From assembly GCF_027580225.2 (NCBI RefSeq), contig NC_073358.2:32762501-32826500 (forward strand): a stretch of 64,000 nucleotides of DNA, read 5' to 3'. The notes beneath the pieces were generated by a model that was not told the DNA's origin, made no database searches, and saw nothing but the letters and a program-made list of their open reading frames with translations. Below are positions 13,460 to 24,800 of this stretch, in pieces (the first letter of the stretch is position 1; every line of letters starts with the position of its first letter). Position numbers and translations under genes: made by a program. The DNA is from Misgurnus anguillicaudatus. Taxonomy: Eukaryota; Chordata; Actinopteri; Cypriniformes; Cobitidae.

Positions 13460-13955
13460 CTGTCTCAGTGGTCAGGACAGGCGTGAATGTGCTTTTCACT
13501 GTCCATGAACTGTTTGTATCCAATGCGGGTAACGTTGACGTTTCTTTGTGACTTATTGGAGTGAAAGAAGTGGAATTTACTGTAATATTTAGTTTGGTGG
13601 ATAATGTTGATATTTCATTGACTGGGTCCATTGTTTTGGTCAGAGGCGCAGCCGTTGCGGTCACCAAGAAGGATTCTAGTTGGTTAGATTTACCACTGGT
13701 CCTGGAGTCTCTGGTCGTGACGGTCAGCCTGGGGTTGAAAGTTGTAAACCTGGGGTTCCGGTCGTCCTCCTGTAAGTGGTTTGGTATGGTGGTCGCGTCC
13801 AGTGGCTCATCCAGCGCAGCACGCGGGAATCTCGAGCCTTGAGACGCGCTCTCATCGCTCTCGCGGTGTGCGGCACGAGACAAACCAGCTGTGCATCCAA
13901 ACAACAATAACTCCAAAACTGAAAATAGTAACATACTGTAACGCATACACGTCAT
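13460..13955 (-). CDS. First coding exon of an unidentified signal-peptide, Ser/Thr-rich protein
   Basis: An open frame starting MTCMRYSMLLFSVLELLLFG has a hydrophobic core and a small-residue region (CTAG) typical of a secretory signal peptide. About 140 residues follow, rich in Thr, Ser and Pro, with N-glycosylation sequons such as LNITVNSTS and the repeated phrase PVLTTET near the end. This composition fits a mucin-like extracellular stalk. The frame meets a good donor, ACAG|GTAGGT, at 13459, leaving a one-base phase. M4 is an alternative start. I do not recognise the family and could not find the following exons at 1-13459. It is divergent from p2rx1, whose ATG is 3.9 kb away. Confidence 0.6.
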
Positions 13956-15001
13956 TTTCTTCTTTTAGCTCCCCATTTGTAACGTTTAAATTGTATTCTG
14001 TAGTACTTAGCTCATGTTTTGTTATATCCGAACGCGTGATACAGTTAATTCTCGTTACTTGTCCACTCGCGCTGGAAACTGTGAGGTTTCACTCCAGCAG
14101 GACTGACAGTTGTAAACCCCGCCTACTACGACCACTCCTCCGCTAATGAGAAGCAGACTACATGAAGATTGACGTGTCAAAACACCAATCATAAGATCCC
14201 GAGGAGGAGCGTAAAAAACTGACAACTCGTCTTGAAATGAAAGTGATGGGGAAAACGATCTGTGTTTTATTAACAAAAAATCGTTTGAAAGCTCTGGCAA
14301 TATCAAAAGAAGGAATAAAAACTTTTCAAAAGGGGAAGCATACAACCTGGGAATCGGCAAAGAAGTTTAACACTCAAAAGAAAAACTTGCTTGCACATTG
14401 TATACTGTAACTGATACTTTTAAAGTAACCCAATGACAGTTTAGTTAAAGAAAAGTTGAGTCGGGGACTTTACGTATATATTCTACTAAGGTCACTTTCC
14501 ACGGTTTAAGCTTCATTTAAAAGTTTATCTGAAAACCAGTAAAAGTGGACAAACATGACAGATTTTAACGTCCAGATATTTTACAGTAAATTGTTTTTTA
14601 AAATTAAGGATTAAGCTTCCTCCTTAAATAGACTCGCTTAACAACATTACGGAGCAACACTGTCCTCTAGTGTTAACACATTAATAGTATCTAAAGAGCA
14701 CGTGTGTGTTTACAGTATGTACTAGCAGCCTAGCAGGCCAAGCACTCGACTGTGCTGCCATCTCTAGGTGTACCAGCAGTTAATTATGACATCATGCTAA
14801 AATGTCAAGCTTTTGAAGTACATTTTTCTCATTAGATAATTTTTGAGAAGCTGTACTACCTAAAGAAATGTAAAGCAACACAGTCAAACTGGACATCATT
14901 TTACTTACCAAGTAAACCAAAAATCTTCGAAGGAAACTGAGAACAAATGAAAAACTATTTTGTATTCAACACTTCAGGAAGTTACTCAGGTAAGTCTAAA
15001 C

Positions 15002-15303
15002 CAGTGGTTTTCAAACTGGGGGGCGTGGCCATCTGGGGCCCTGAGATTGTGTCAGGGGAGCCCCAGTGTTATGACATTTTATAAAATATATTAATTTATC
15101 ATAAATTCTGTGTCATTAAACCTTAGAGGCTTCTTACCAACAGCACTACATTGTAAATTTTATTAGGTTTGTTTGATTCAGATTTTTGTTTTACAATGTT
15201 TTATGTGATAGTCTACGTTTTTTTGGGGGGGCCCACGAAGGGCACAAGTGGGGGCCACCGTACACAAGGGGGCCGCACGCCAAAAAGGTTTAAGGAACCA
15301 CTG
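15002..15303 (+). mobile_element. hAT-type MITE, copy 2
   Basis: 302 bp, same family and orientation as 2623-2885. Perfect 8-bp duplication GTCTAAAC at 14994-15001 and 15304-15311. Confidence 0.9.
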
Positions 15304-15409
15304 GTCTAAACTGTGCTGAAATTGTGCAATATTTGGCACACTTATCCAACTGTGTATCAGCTATAATCCAACTGCATAATGGTGTTCAATAGTAACATTT
15401 GGGTTTTAC

Positions 15410-16089
15410 TAGTGATGTAGTCTCGAGACCGATTTCTGCTTTCTCTGACTCGTCTCGGACTTGTTCCTTCAAAAACTCGGTCTTGACTCGGTCTCGGACC
15501 ACAGTAAAAGGAGAAGGACTTTTAATTACAGATCGAGTCCCCTAGATTAATGTCCCCGAGATTTAATGTTCATATAAATTAAAAACACACAACACATAAC
15601 AATAATAATAAAATGCAATGTTGATGGGCATTATTTGAACATGACATCCCATGATGCAATGCAAAGATACTGCCATCAGAGCCGTTTATTTATCTCTAGA
15701 AAAATAGGCCGAAGATGATGCATGTGGGGATGTAGGGATTTTTTTAATGATAGTAAAAGCAAGTCCATATTAAGACGTTAAGACTGCTCCTCTAAACAAT
15801 TCCCAATCTAGCTGAGTCTGTAGGCCTAACTGTTGATTATTAACTGGGGTGATATTAAATCATGAATATGAAAACTGTTTAACTGACATGTTTTTATGGT
15901 CTTGGTCTCGACTCCTAAAGGACTCGGTCTTTAAAGGACTCCTAAAGGACTTGCTTCCTCAAAGACTCGGTCTTGAATCAGACTCGACTGTATTTGAAAA
16001 CCAACGGACTCGGTCTCGACTCGGTCTTGACCCTTCAAAGGCTCAGTCTTGACTTGGACTCGGCATAGGCGGTCTCGTCCCCATCACTA
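15410..16089. mobile_element. hAT-type element filled with GACTCGGTCT repeats
   Basis: 680 bp. Ends TAGTGATGTAGTCTCGAGAC and GGCGGTCTCGTCCCCATCAC. The 8-bp flanks GGTTTTAC (15402-15409) and GGTTCTAC (16090-16097) differ at one base. Both ends contain short degenerate repeats of ACTCGGTCTTGACTCGGTCT. Confidence 0.85.
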
Positions 16090-16207
16090 GGTTCTACATA
16101 TCCAATAATTACAAAAAATTTAATTTTTCAAAGTGCTCAAAATTTGTTTAAACTTGTAAACTGATATGAAAATGATGTGTGGATGGACAAAAGGGTGCTT
16201 TTTTCCA

Positions 16208-16465
16208 AAATGTGACACTGCCTGTGAAAACCTACCTAAAGTCATTTCTTAGATTTGCTGTTTTCTACATAAAATCATCCTACGTAATGTACAGAACATT
16301 ATGTTTAAATATAACCTTGATAGCTTAAGTAGACTGAGTAAGGGCATGCCAAAAGTTTAAATCATAGTGAAAATAATGTTTAAAATCAAACTTTGATGCT
16401 CAATATCTCAGAATTTGATTATGAGACTTTACTCTGGATTTCACAGACATGGTCTCACACATATA
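16208..16465. repeat. Dispersed repeat, copy 1 (CTACATAAAATCATCCTAC family)
   Basis: Shares TTCTACATAAAATCATCCTA, ATAACCTTGATA and the closing TTTCACAGAC segment with 20395-20835. A fragment also occurs at 31645-31720. Type not identified. Confidence 0.6.
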
Positions 16466-17848
16466 CCCTGGTTTTCTTCACTCTTTGTCTGCTAATCCAA
16501 ACTGCTTCCCACACAAATTCCTGACAGATGTTATCTCTTATTTAAAGGCTCTGTTACTTTTCACAGGAAGAGAAAATGAAAGACAAAACAAGAAATGACT
16601 TGCTGGACTTGTGTGTGGTACTCCGATTCATAGTAATGAAGAAATAAGATCAATTAAAACTTTATTGTATTGGACTTACACTGGGCAAACCAGCACTGTT
16701 CAGGTTGATGTACAGGTGAACTGTGAGGTTGATGTCATTTGCATGGGAAGCGCAGGAAAGGATCTAGTCCATATACCAATGCTGCAGTGACATGGAGCAT
16801 ATTTATTTGAGGATATTTGTCAGCTGTCATCTTTGAAATGCGATCAGTTTGTTGTCTTTATCAACATTGATGATACTGTACACATCAATCAAAATCACTA
16901 GTCAATCAAGTCATATTTTTGGTTGGTCAATAATCCAAAACTGTCTGGATATAGTAGATCCAAATTGGTTTGATTTCTAGTGTTTGTTTTGATATCTAGG
17001 TGGTGGACAACGATCCATTAGGAACCCGAAATCTTTTTACATTGAAGAAAAGTGTTTTAAAATTTTACATTGTGCATTAAGTTAAAGCACAGAAGACAAA
17101 AGTAATTAATAGGTTTACCAAAATGAATAAACACTGTTTACATGGTTGCATTCCAGAACAGTGCAATGTTTAGGTTTATTCCTCAGATAAATCCACAAAA
17201 AACAGCAATTGGAAGCAAAACATTCCTTTCCATCTTCTAACTTTAATTATTTACAAATATTAAGTAGCATTAAGAGCCTGACTTGAATTTATTTACAATT
17301 TCCATGAAAATGATGCATTTACACTACATTATATACTGCATGTGCATGTGCAAACATACATAAGATGAACAAACAGTACAGTTCTGGGTTTTATCGTCAC
17401 CAGTCATTCAGGAAGGCAGTGACAGAAGAATGCATCAAAATGTTGATAGAGAGAGTGAGCGGACGAGCGAGAGAGAGATAGAGAAGGATGTCTAAGGGAA
17501 TGATGTGGTTGAAACTAAGTCTTTATTTGCACTTACGTTGTTGCTCCACCTATAAGAAGTTTGTCTGTTTGTACATGAATTTGTATCACAGCCACACAAG
17601 AATTAATGGATGAAGATAATGCAAAATGGGAGGTTAACTTTTGAGATGTGTTTTGTTTAGAGGTAAAAACACACACAGAGAGAGAAAGAGAGAGAGAGGG
17701 GGGGAGAACAAGAGAGAGGAAGCAATCAGCACTTCTTAGACAGATCACCAGTGTCTACCAAGAACATCTTATTACAACAACGCTGTGAAGAAAGAGGGAC
17801 AAAAGCAGATTTGTTATATTATTGTACCCTTATCCTTTCTGTAAAAAA

Positions 17849-17985
17849 ATGAAGGACAGAATACAGGGCTGTTGCGCAAACTTTTTCTTTGAATACGAGA
17901 CTCCTCGTCAGGTTCTGGTCAGGAACAGAAGAGTTGGAATTGTGTGTAGATTCATCCAGATGTGCGTTCTAGCCTACATCATAGG
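17849..17985 (+). CDS. p2rx1: p2rx1 exon 1: N-terminus and start of TM1
   Basis: Starts [20 protein letters not shown] and ends in the first membrane segment (LAYII). An in-frame TGA at 17786-17788 with no ATG between fixes this start. The 137-bp exon ends with two bases of a Gly codon before GTAAGA at 17986, matching the single G that opens exon 2. Confidence 0.9.
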
Positions 17986-20900
17986 GTAAGAGATTTCATT
18001 TTGTCTTAAAAAAATGTTAAAGTACAGAAGAGAAGAAACAAATAGTGTGCAAGTAACTGCATGTGCATGTTTCAACAAGACCAGAAAAAATGTCAACTAT
18101 GTAAATGGAATGACTTAAGACTGTCACAATAATCCTTTATTAGTGCTGTGACATGTACTGCATTTCTTTACAGAGTTTGCTACTAATATGGCGCTATACC
18201 AAACCAAGTCATCCCATGTCATGTTTATGAAAAAACTGAGTGAATTTCTAGTTAGCAAGTATAATTATTATGAAAGCTCTATTTGGATATATGTCCACAT
18301 GCTTTCAATATTGACTTATTTGGTTTAATATGACGTATAATATGACCATGGCTTTTAAGATTAATAATATGACAACAACTGACATGACCTAATACTGTAG
18401 CTGGCCATCTGCAGCTGTTCTGAATTATGTGCGTAAGAGATACACACGCAATGCACTTGATGTGTGGTATGAGGTATGAGACATACAGATATGTTTTAAA
18501 AAGCATACATTTTTGACAGAAACTAGCATGGGATAAAATATAACGCTGTCTTACTCTATGGGAAAACAAGCTTTGACAGATGTTAACAATTACTAGAAAC
18601 AAGTTCAGGCAAACTGGGCATTTCCTGTGAAGTAATTCAAACCTGTGATGTGCAGTCTGTTGCGAACTAGTAAAGTTGTTATTTTGTAATGTCTTGTATC
18701 ACAGTGATTCATAACGCAAAGGTTTTTGTATGATTTGGACCAGATTTATTTTGTGATAATGCAGGCTGACTGTACAGTTTCATATATATTACATGAAATA
18801 AATGAATAGCTGACTTAAGTTGAAACTGTTTTATTGGTTGACGCTGAAAACCACAGCATAGTGGGAAAAATAAATGGCTCTGATATATGGTCAGTTACAG
18901 CTTTGCTACGGACAGCGGTCACAATTCAGAAATATTTGACCGAGTAAGGCCACAACGGCCAATCAGAATCAAGAACTCCAGTAACAATGTCAGTTTTCAT
19001 ACTTTCCATAGGAGTTGCACTGCCTCTTTTTTCCTTTTTCATCAGAATCAGTTTTTACTGTAACTCCCAGGTGTTTATTCGCAAACATCAACACACGCTC
19101 GATCAGAGTCGTCCAGCAGATGCAACTTATTCCAGACCACCCCTTAGTAAATGAAATGCAGACGACCCTAGTACAATTTCGAAGAGGCCATTATGGAATT
19201 TGTTTGGGAATCTTAAAGATAAAGAACAAGGCTTTTCCACAGATGTGCATTTGCAGGTTCTGTCATCTGGAATGGGGGTAGCCCTACTGAAAAATCCAGC
19301 TAAGACCAGCATAAGCTGGTAGCTGGTTTAAGGTGGTTTACGCTGGTCCTCCCAGCCTGACAAAGCTGGTCATGTTGGTGGGCCAGCTGGTCTTCCAGCC
19401 TGACCAACTAAGTCCAGGTAGACCAGCTTAAAAAGTGACCAAAACACAGCTAGACCAGCTTGCTACACCAGCAAAACCAGCTAAAACCAAGCTGGAGACC
19501 AGCTAAAACCAGCTCACCAGCTTATGCTGGTCTTAGCTGGATTTTTCAGTAGGGAGTACTGAAGTTTAGCATGGTAGCTAAATGAAACAGAAGTTAATCA
19601 AATCAATCAATTTCTTTTGCCAGTTTGGTCTGTCTAAAGTAGTATATCTGTGTTAGATGATAAGGTTGAGAGTCATGTTTCAAACGAAAGAGGAACGTTT
19701 GCCGTATCTCGCTAGAGGGCACGATGCCAACGTCTTATTGCTTAATTCTACTTAATATATGAGACAATAATGTAGCTTGCTGATGTATTAGCGATAATAT
19801 GTAGCCCTGTGAGCATTTCCCAGCTGTTGTGCAGGTGTGAATGATAAACATATGAGCTATTCAAGCAAGTCATATAATGATAACATCATTCAATTATGTA
19901 GACACATCTTGAACAACTCAAAATGAAGGCACATTGTAGATCAAACCTTATTAAATAGCTTCCAGTACTTCTACAATAGTAGTAGTAGTAAATAATAATG
20001 TTGACTTCTGCCTATGCCATTACCAAAAACACATATTGATAAAAGCTCGATGTTGACAGTACTGTATGTGCTGCACTTTTTCATGAATAGAACGTTATGG
20101 CTTTTACATTTCAGAACAAACATTTGTAACAGATCAACAAAGTTAACAGATTACCTTCTTGTTTTTGCTAGGTGGGTGTTCATGTATGAGAAAGGCTACC
20201 AGACAGTGGATACTGCCTTTGGCTCAATATTGACCAAAATGAAGGGACTTGCCTTTACAAATATCAGTGGAGAGGAGAGGATATGGGATGTAGCTGATTA
20301 TGTCTTCCCAGAACAGGTGGGATTTTTTTTGGAAATAATAAAATCAAATGGAAAATATATGCACATATTTAATTCAATATCTTTGACTCAGTATGTGAAA
20401 CCCAGCTCATTTTCTGTGATTTTCTACATAAAATCATCCTACATAATGTAAAGAAACTTCAGTCTAAAAATCAATTGGTTATTTTTGACCTATAATGGGT
20501 AAATATTGGACAGAACGCGTGCTGGGTTAAAAATTGACCCAATGATGGGTTGTTTTTATGCAATCATGGGGTATAATAACCCAGCTTTTGGGTTAAAATA
20601 ACCCATCATTGGGTCAATTTTTAACCCAGCACGTTTTCTGTCCAATATTTACCCATTATGGGTCAAAAATAATTTAGCCATTTTTAGAGTGTTCAGTTAT
20701 AACCTTGATATATTTAATATTGACTGATAAGGTCATGTTAAAGATTAAAATCAATAATTTAAATAAAACTTTGATGCCGCAAATTTCATTGAGTAATTAG
20801 TTTATGAGACCATAGCCTGCGTTTCACAGACTGGGTCACATTCTGTTTTCAAAACTAAAGAATCATTAGGCGATTTTAATACAGATACACTTATGTAAAT

Positions 20901-21806
20901 GTCTATGCTTCCTGAGTTTACACTAATGCTAATATTAGTATAGACGTCAGAATGAGTTTCGTTACAGATAAGTACTGTGTAAACATCTTCAGTCACGCAT
21001 GTATCAGGTTGTTTTTACTGTGGGAGTCAGAATAATGCAAGTACTGTAAACATTTATGTATTAATCAACAGGAATAAACTATCATGTTTCCATTTTCCAA
21101 ATGAAGAAAATAAATCCATTCATCTAAAAGACACCATTAGTAATTATGAAGTGATTAAAATCTATCATTAGAAATACATAATTTACTGCTAACCGCCAGC
21201 AGTCTTTTGAGATTGGAAAGCGCACAGAGTTCTGAGAAAGCGACTGTTGACAGAGAAGAACTCTATAGTATACAATATACGTCACATCTGAGCAATCAAA
21301 GGAGTGGCTGTTGAAGCTAAATAATAAACAGCTGCAAAACTAGTTTGATACATGTGGTTCCTTAAGGGGGTCCACAGACAATGACAGAAAATTAGTGTGT
21401 AACCCTATAACCTGACATTAAATAAGCATGAATAAATGAAGCGATCATGCAGAGTGCTTCAATTTGAGTGTGGTCCAAAGTGTTCAAAGTGCTCTCTTTC
21501 TATTTTACCCACACGCAGACATGCATACATACATATGCAGGTGGATGCTGCACATTGGTGGTGCTTTCATATGTAAAGCGCTTTGAGTGCTGCAGAAAAG
21601 CGCTACACTCTCAGAAATAAAGGTACACACGTTGTCACTGGGACAGTACCCTTTCAAAAAGGTACACCTTTGTAACCAAAAAGTGCATATTAGTACTTCA
21701 AAGGTACATATTGGTAGTTCAAAGATAAATATTTGTACCTAAATGGTACATATTAGGATACTGGTGCTGCCCGTACCTTTTTTTTGACAGTATATAAATG
21801 TAATGA

Positions 21807-21837
<31 letters not shown>

Positions 21838-24800
21838 TGTACTTATATACTTATATACATATACTGGAGAGACTTTGGTGACTCTTTTTTCATGAATATG
21901 TACGTAAAACAGGGTCTTCAAGTTGTAATCATTCAAAATACTTTTAGAAGATGCAACTTTAGCACTAAGTAGATAAGATTTAAAAGATTATTACACTGTA
22001 AAAAATGCTTGTGAAATCTACAGTAATTAACTGTGTTTATGCACAGCAAATAACTGTAATAAAGTTCACAGTGGATTACAGTGCATTCAGTGTGAAATCA
22101 CAGTAGTGTTTTAAAACTGTAAAAATCACAGTAAAAAGGTATGTGCTGTAGAAAGTCACAGTGAATAAAATATCCTGCAAAGATTCACAGTAACCAGCAA
22201 TGTACTGTAGAGACTCACAGTAACCAACATTCTACTGTAGAGACTCACAGTAGGGGTGAGCAGGGGCGAAAGTACCATTTTCCAGAAAAACTTAATTTTA
22301 AAAAAATAATGTTTTAGACAGATATATTTTTGCTGTGATCAGTAACTCAAGTGTGGACTATGAATTCCAGGTGAAATTTTGGAAACAAAATGGCCTTAGA
22401 CTCTGTCAGCAGGGACGAAAGTAACACACAGGTGGCTCAAAAGTAACAGAACAGAACAAGATAGATTTTTGTGTTACACTTGTTTTAGTAAATAAACATG
22501 ACTATGATCTTGTTTATATGTATTTTCGGTTAAATTTTGGTTTCATCAAATGTTTCTAAAGCAACCTGACAGTACAAACTTGAATTGTTGAAAAAACAAA
22601 AAATTTTAACAGTTTGAACACAATAAAATTAAATCAAATAAAAAAAATATACATTTTCAACATAATGCAACCGTATTGGCAGTGGGAGAAGAGTAACAAG
22701 TGTTACTTTCATCCCGACAGGAACTCCTGACATTTAAACCCGATTGACTTTTATTTAAAAAAAACTCTGAGAAATCAAAATTCATGATGTGTTACAGCAC
22801 ATTTTACATTCTGCAACTCATAAATGTATTTAAGTCCAGTCAACAACAATTTTTGTTAGCAACATGCTGATGTCTAATCTTATTCAGGATACACAAAATT
22901 AATTGAAGAAAATAATTTCTTCAATAATCTTTGTTGGGAAAACATTTTAAAGTATATTTGATTTTGTATTATTTTAAGTGTTATGCTAGTAATGACAAAT
23001 TAGATTTATTTTATTTCTTTAAAGGAGAAAGTTCACTATGATTATTGTTTTGTCTACAATATGGTACACACAACATTCCATTTAATATGTTACCACACTG
23101 AAATAAATTGTAGGTTACACTTAATACTTATACAACTATAAATAACTTTTCAACTATGTCAACCAACTTTCACTAATTTGCAACTATATTTCAACTAACT
23201 GTCTAACTGTCCCTAGAGTGTTAGTAGACTGTTAGGGTTAGTGAAATAAGTTGACATGCACCTGCAAAGATACTTATAGTCAGTTGAATGTCTGTTGAGG
23301 GATCATCACAATAAAGTGTGAATAGATATTAAGCAGAGAGTCTACTAATACTGTAAAGATTGGTAGGATAAGTAGTTGCAAAGTTACTTATAATTAGTAA
23401 AATCTCTAAAGTGGACTATCGAAATAAAGTGTTACATAATTGTATTGGCTGACTCGTCATGTTGTTTTGAGTATAATTGGTTAATATGACTGTCATTCAG
23501 TAAACTGGCCAATGACTGCTGTGTGAGCACTGGTTAAGTTTGAACAAACTGAGGGTGCATCCCAATTCAGGGTCTGGATCCTTTCAAGGCCGCAGACTTT
23601 GAAGGCAAGGCTAAATATTTGAAGGCAGCAGCCTCTAAACACCACGAAGTGAAATGAAATGAGACAGTCTAGCCTACGGGGGCATCGCTTGCTTTTCCCG
23701 CCAACTACGCTTGTCACTGGGACACAAAAGCTGAGACCTATCAGATTTTTAAAAATAAATATGGTGGCAGATTTTTTTATTTTACTTTAGAAAATATAAC
23801 ACATTGATGCAGATTAAACTATCCAACAGTATGTAAAATTCACCAACCTTAGAAGTATACAAATGCAAAACGCAACACACAACATTGCAGCAATAATATT
23901 AATTTACATCACTAAAACATCATTTATAATAGTAAAACAGACACAAGGACCTTTAATTAGCAAAATATGCACTTTTATTTAACTACAGTTTTGAATGTTT
24001 ATTTCAAAATACCCAGACTTCATATTAAATTTTGGGATAGCCAAGGCTGTAAAGCAGTGGTTCTCAAACTTTTTCAGCGTGTGGCCCCCCTTGTGTACGG
24101 CACATTCCTTCGCGGCCCCTCCAAAGAAAATTTATGGCAAAAAACTGTTCTAAAACTCAATTTTAATTAAACAAAACATATTGAATTATACAAAGTAGTG
24201 CTGTTGGTTAGTATACTTATTTTTTTTTAAGTTTAATTACACATATTTCATGATAAATTATTGTATTTTATGAATTGTCATAAAACTGGGGCCCCCCTGG
24301 CACCATCTCGCGGCCCCCCTGGGGGCCCCGGCCCCCAGTTTGAGAACCACTGCTCTAAAGGATACATTTATGGATCCTCGGTAGGGCTGTAAAGATTTAT
24401 CGTGCAAATGCGCGTTTTCTCAATAAAGAATTTGCATGAATTACGGTGTAATGCCGCCACATCCAAATGCCAGGGGGCGCTCTCGTGCAGAAACTCCCTT
24501 TGTGCCACAGAAGAAGTAGGCTAGCATTGCAAATGCTATTCCAGAAAATGTCTACAGGAATATTTATATTGCTGTTCTTCAAATAGTTTCAGGTATTTTC
24601 ATGATAATAAAGAATATTTTGAATGATTTTGTTTAACGAGCGTTGCTTTTTAAAATGCACATTATAAACGACTCCGACTCATAATGATTTTAGATTGATA
24701 AGGACTTCTTACTGACCAAAACGCCAAAGTACACACACAAGCTGCGCATGAAACACTGAATCGCGATGCCGCGATGCATAATCAGGCAGGTCTTTTTAAT

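Larger units (their letters stand above)
13956..17848. other. Divergent intergenic region between the Ser/Thr-rich gene and p2rx1
   Basis: It should hold the promoters of both genes. No TATA box, CpG island or transcription start can be fixed by eye. It contains two hAT-type elements (15002-15303 and 15410-16089) and one copy of a dispersed repeat at 16208-16465. A GA-rich purine run near 17685-17720 lies just upstream of the p2rx1 start. The remainder appears unique. Confidence 0.4.

Noticed and set aside
13561..13842. 93-codon plus-strand ORF
   Set aside because: Mirror of the Ser/Thr-rich exon on the minus strand, which alone has a signal peptide and splice donor.
20014..20451. 145-codon ORF taken as one coding unit
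   Set aside because: Only 20172-20316 is coding (p2rx1 exon 2). The rest reads into intron on both sides of good splice sites.
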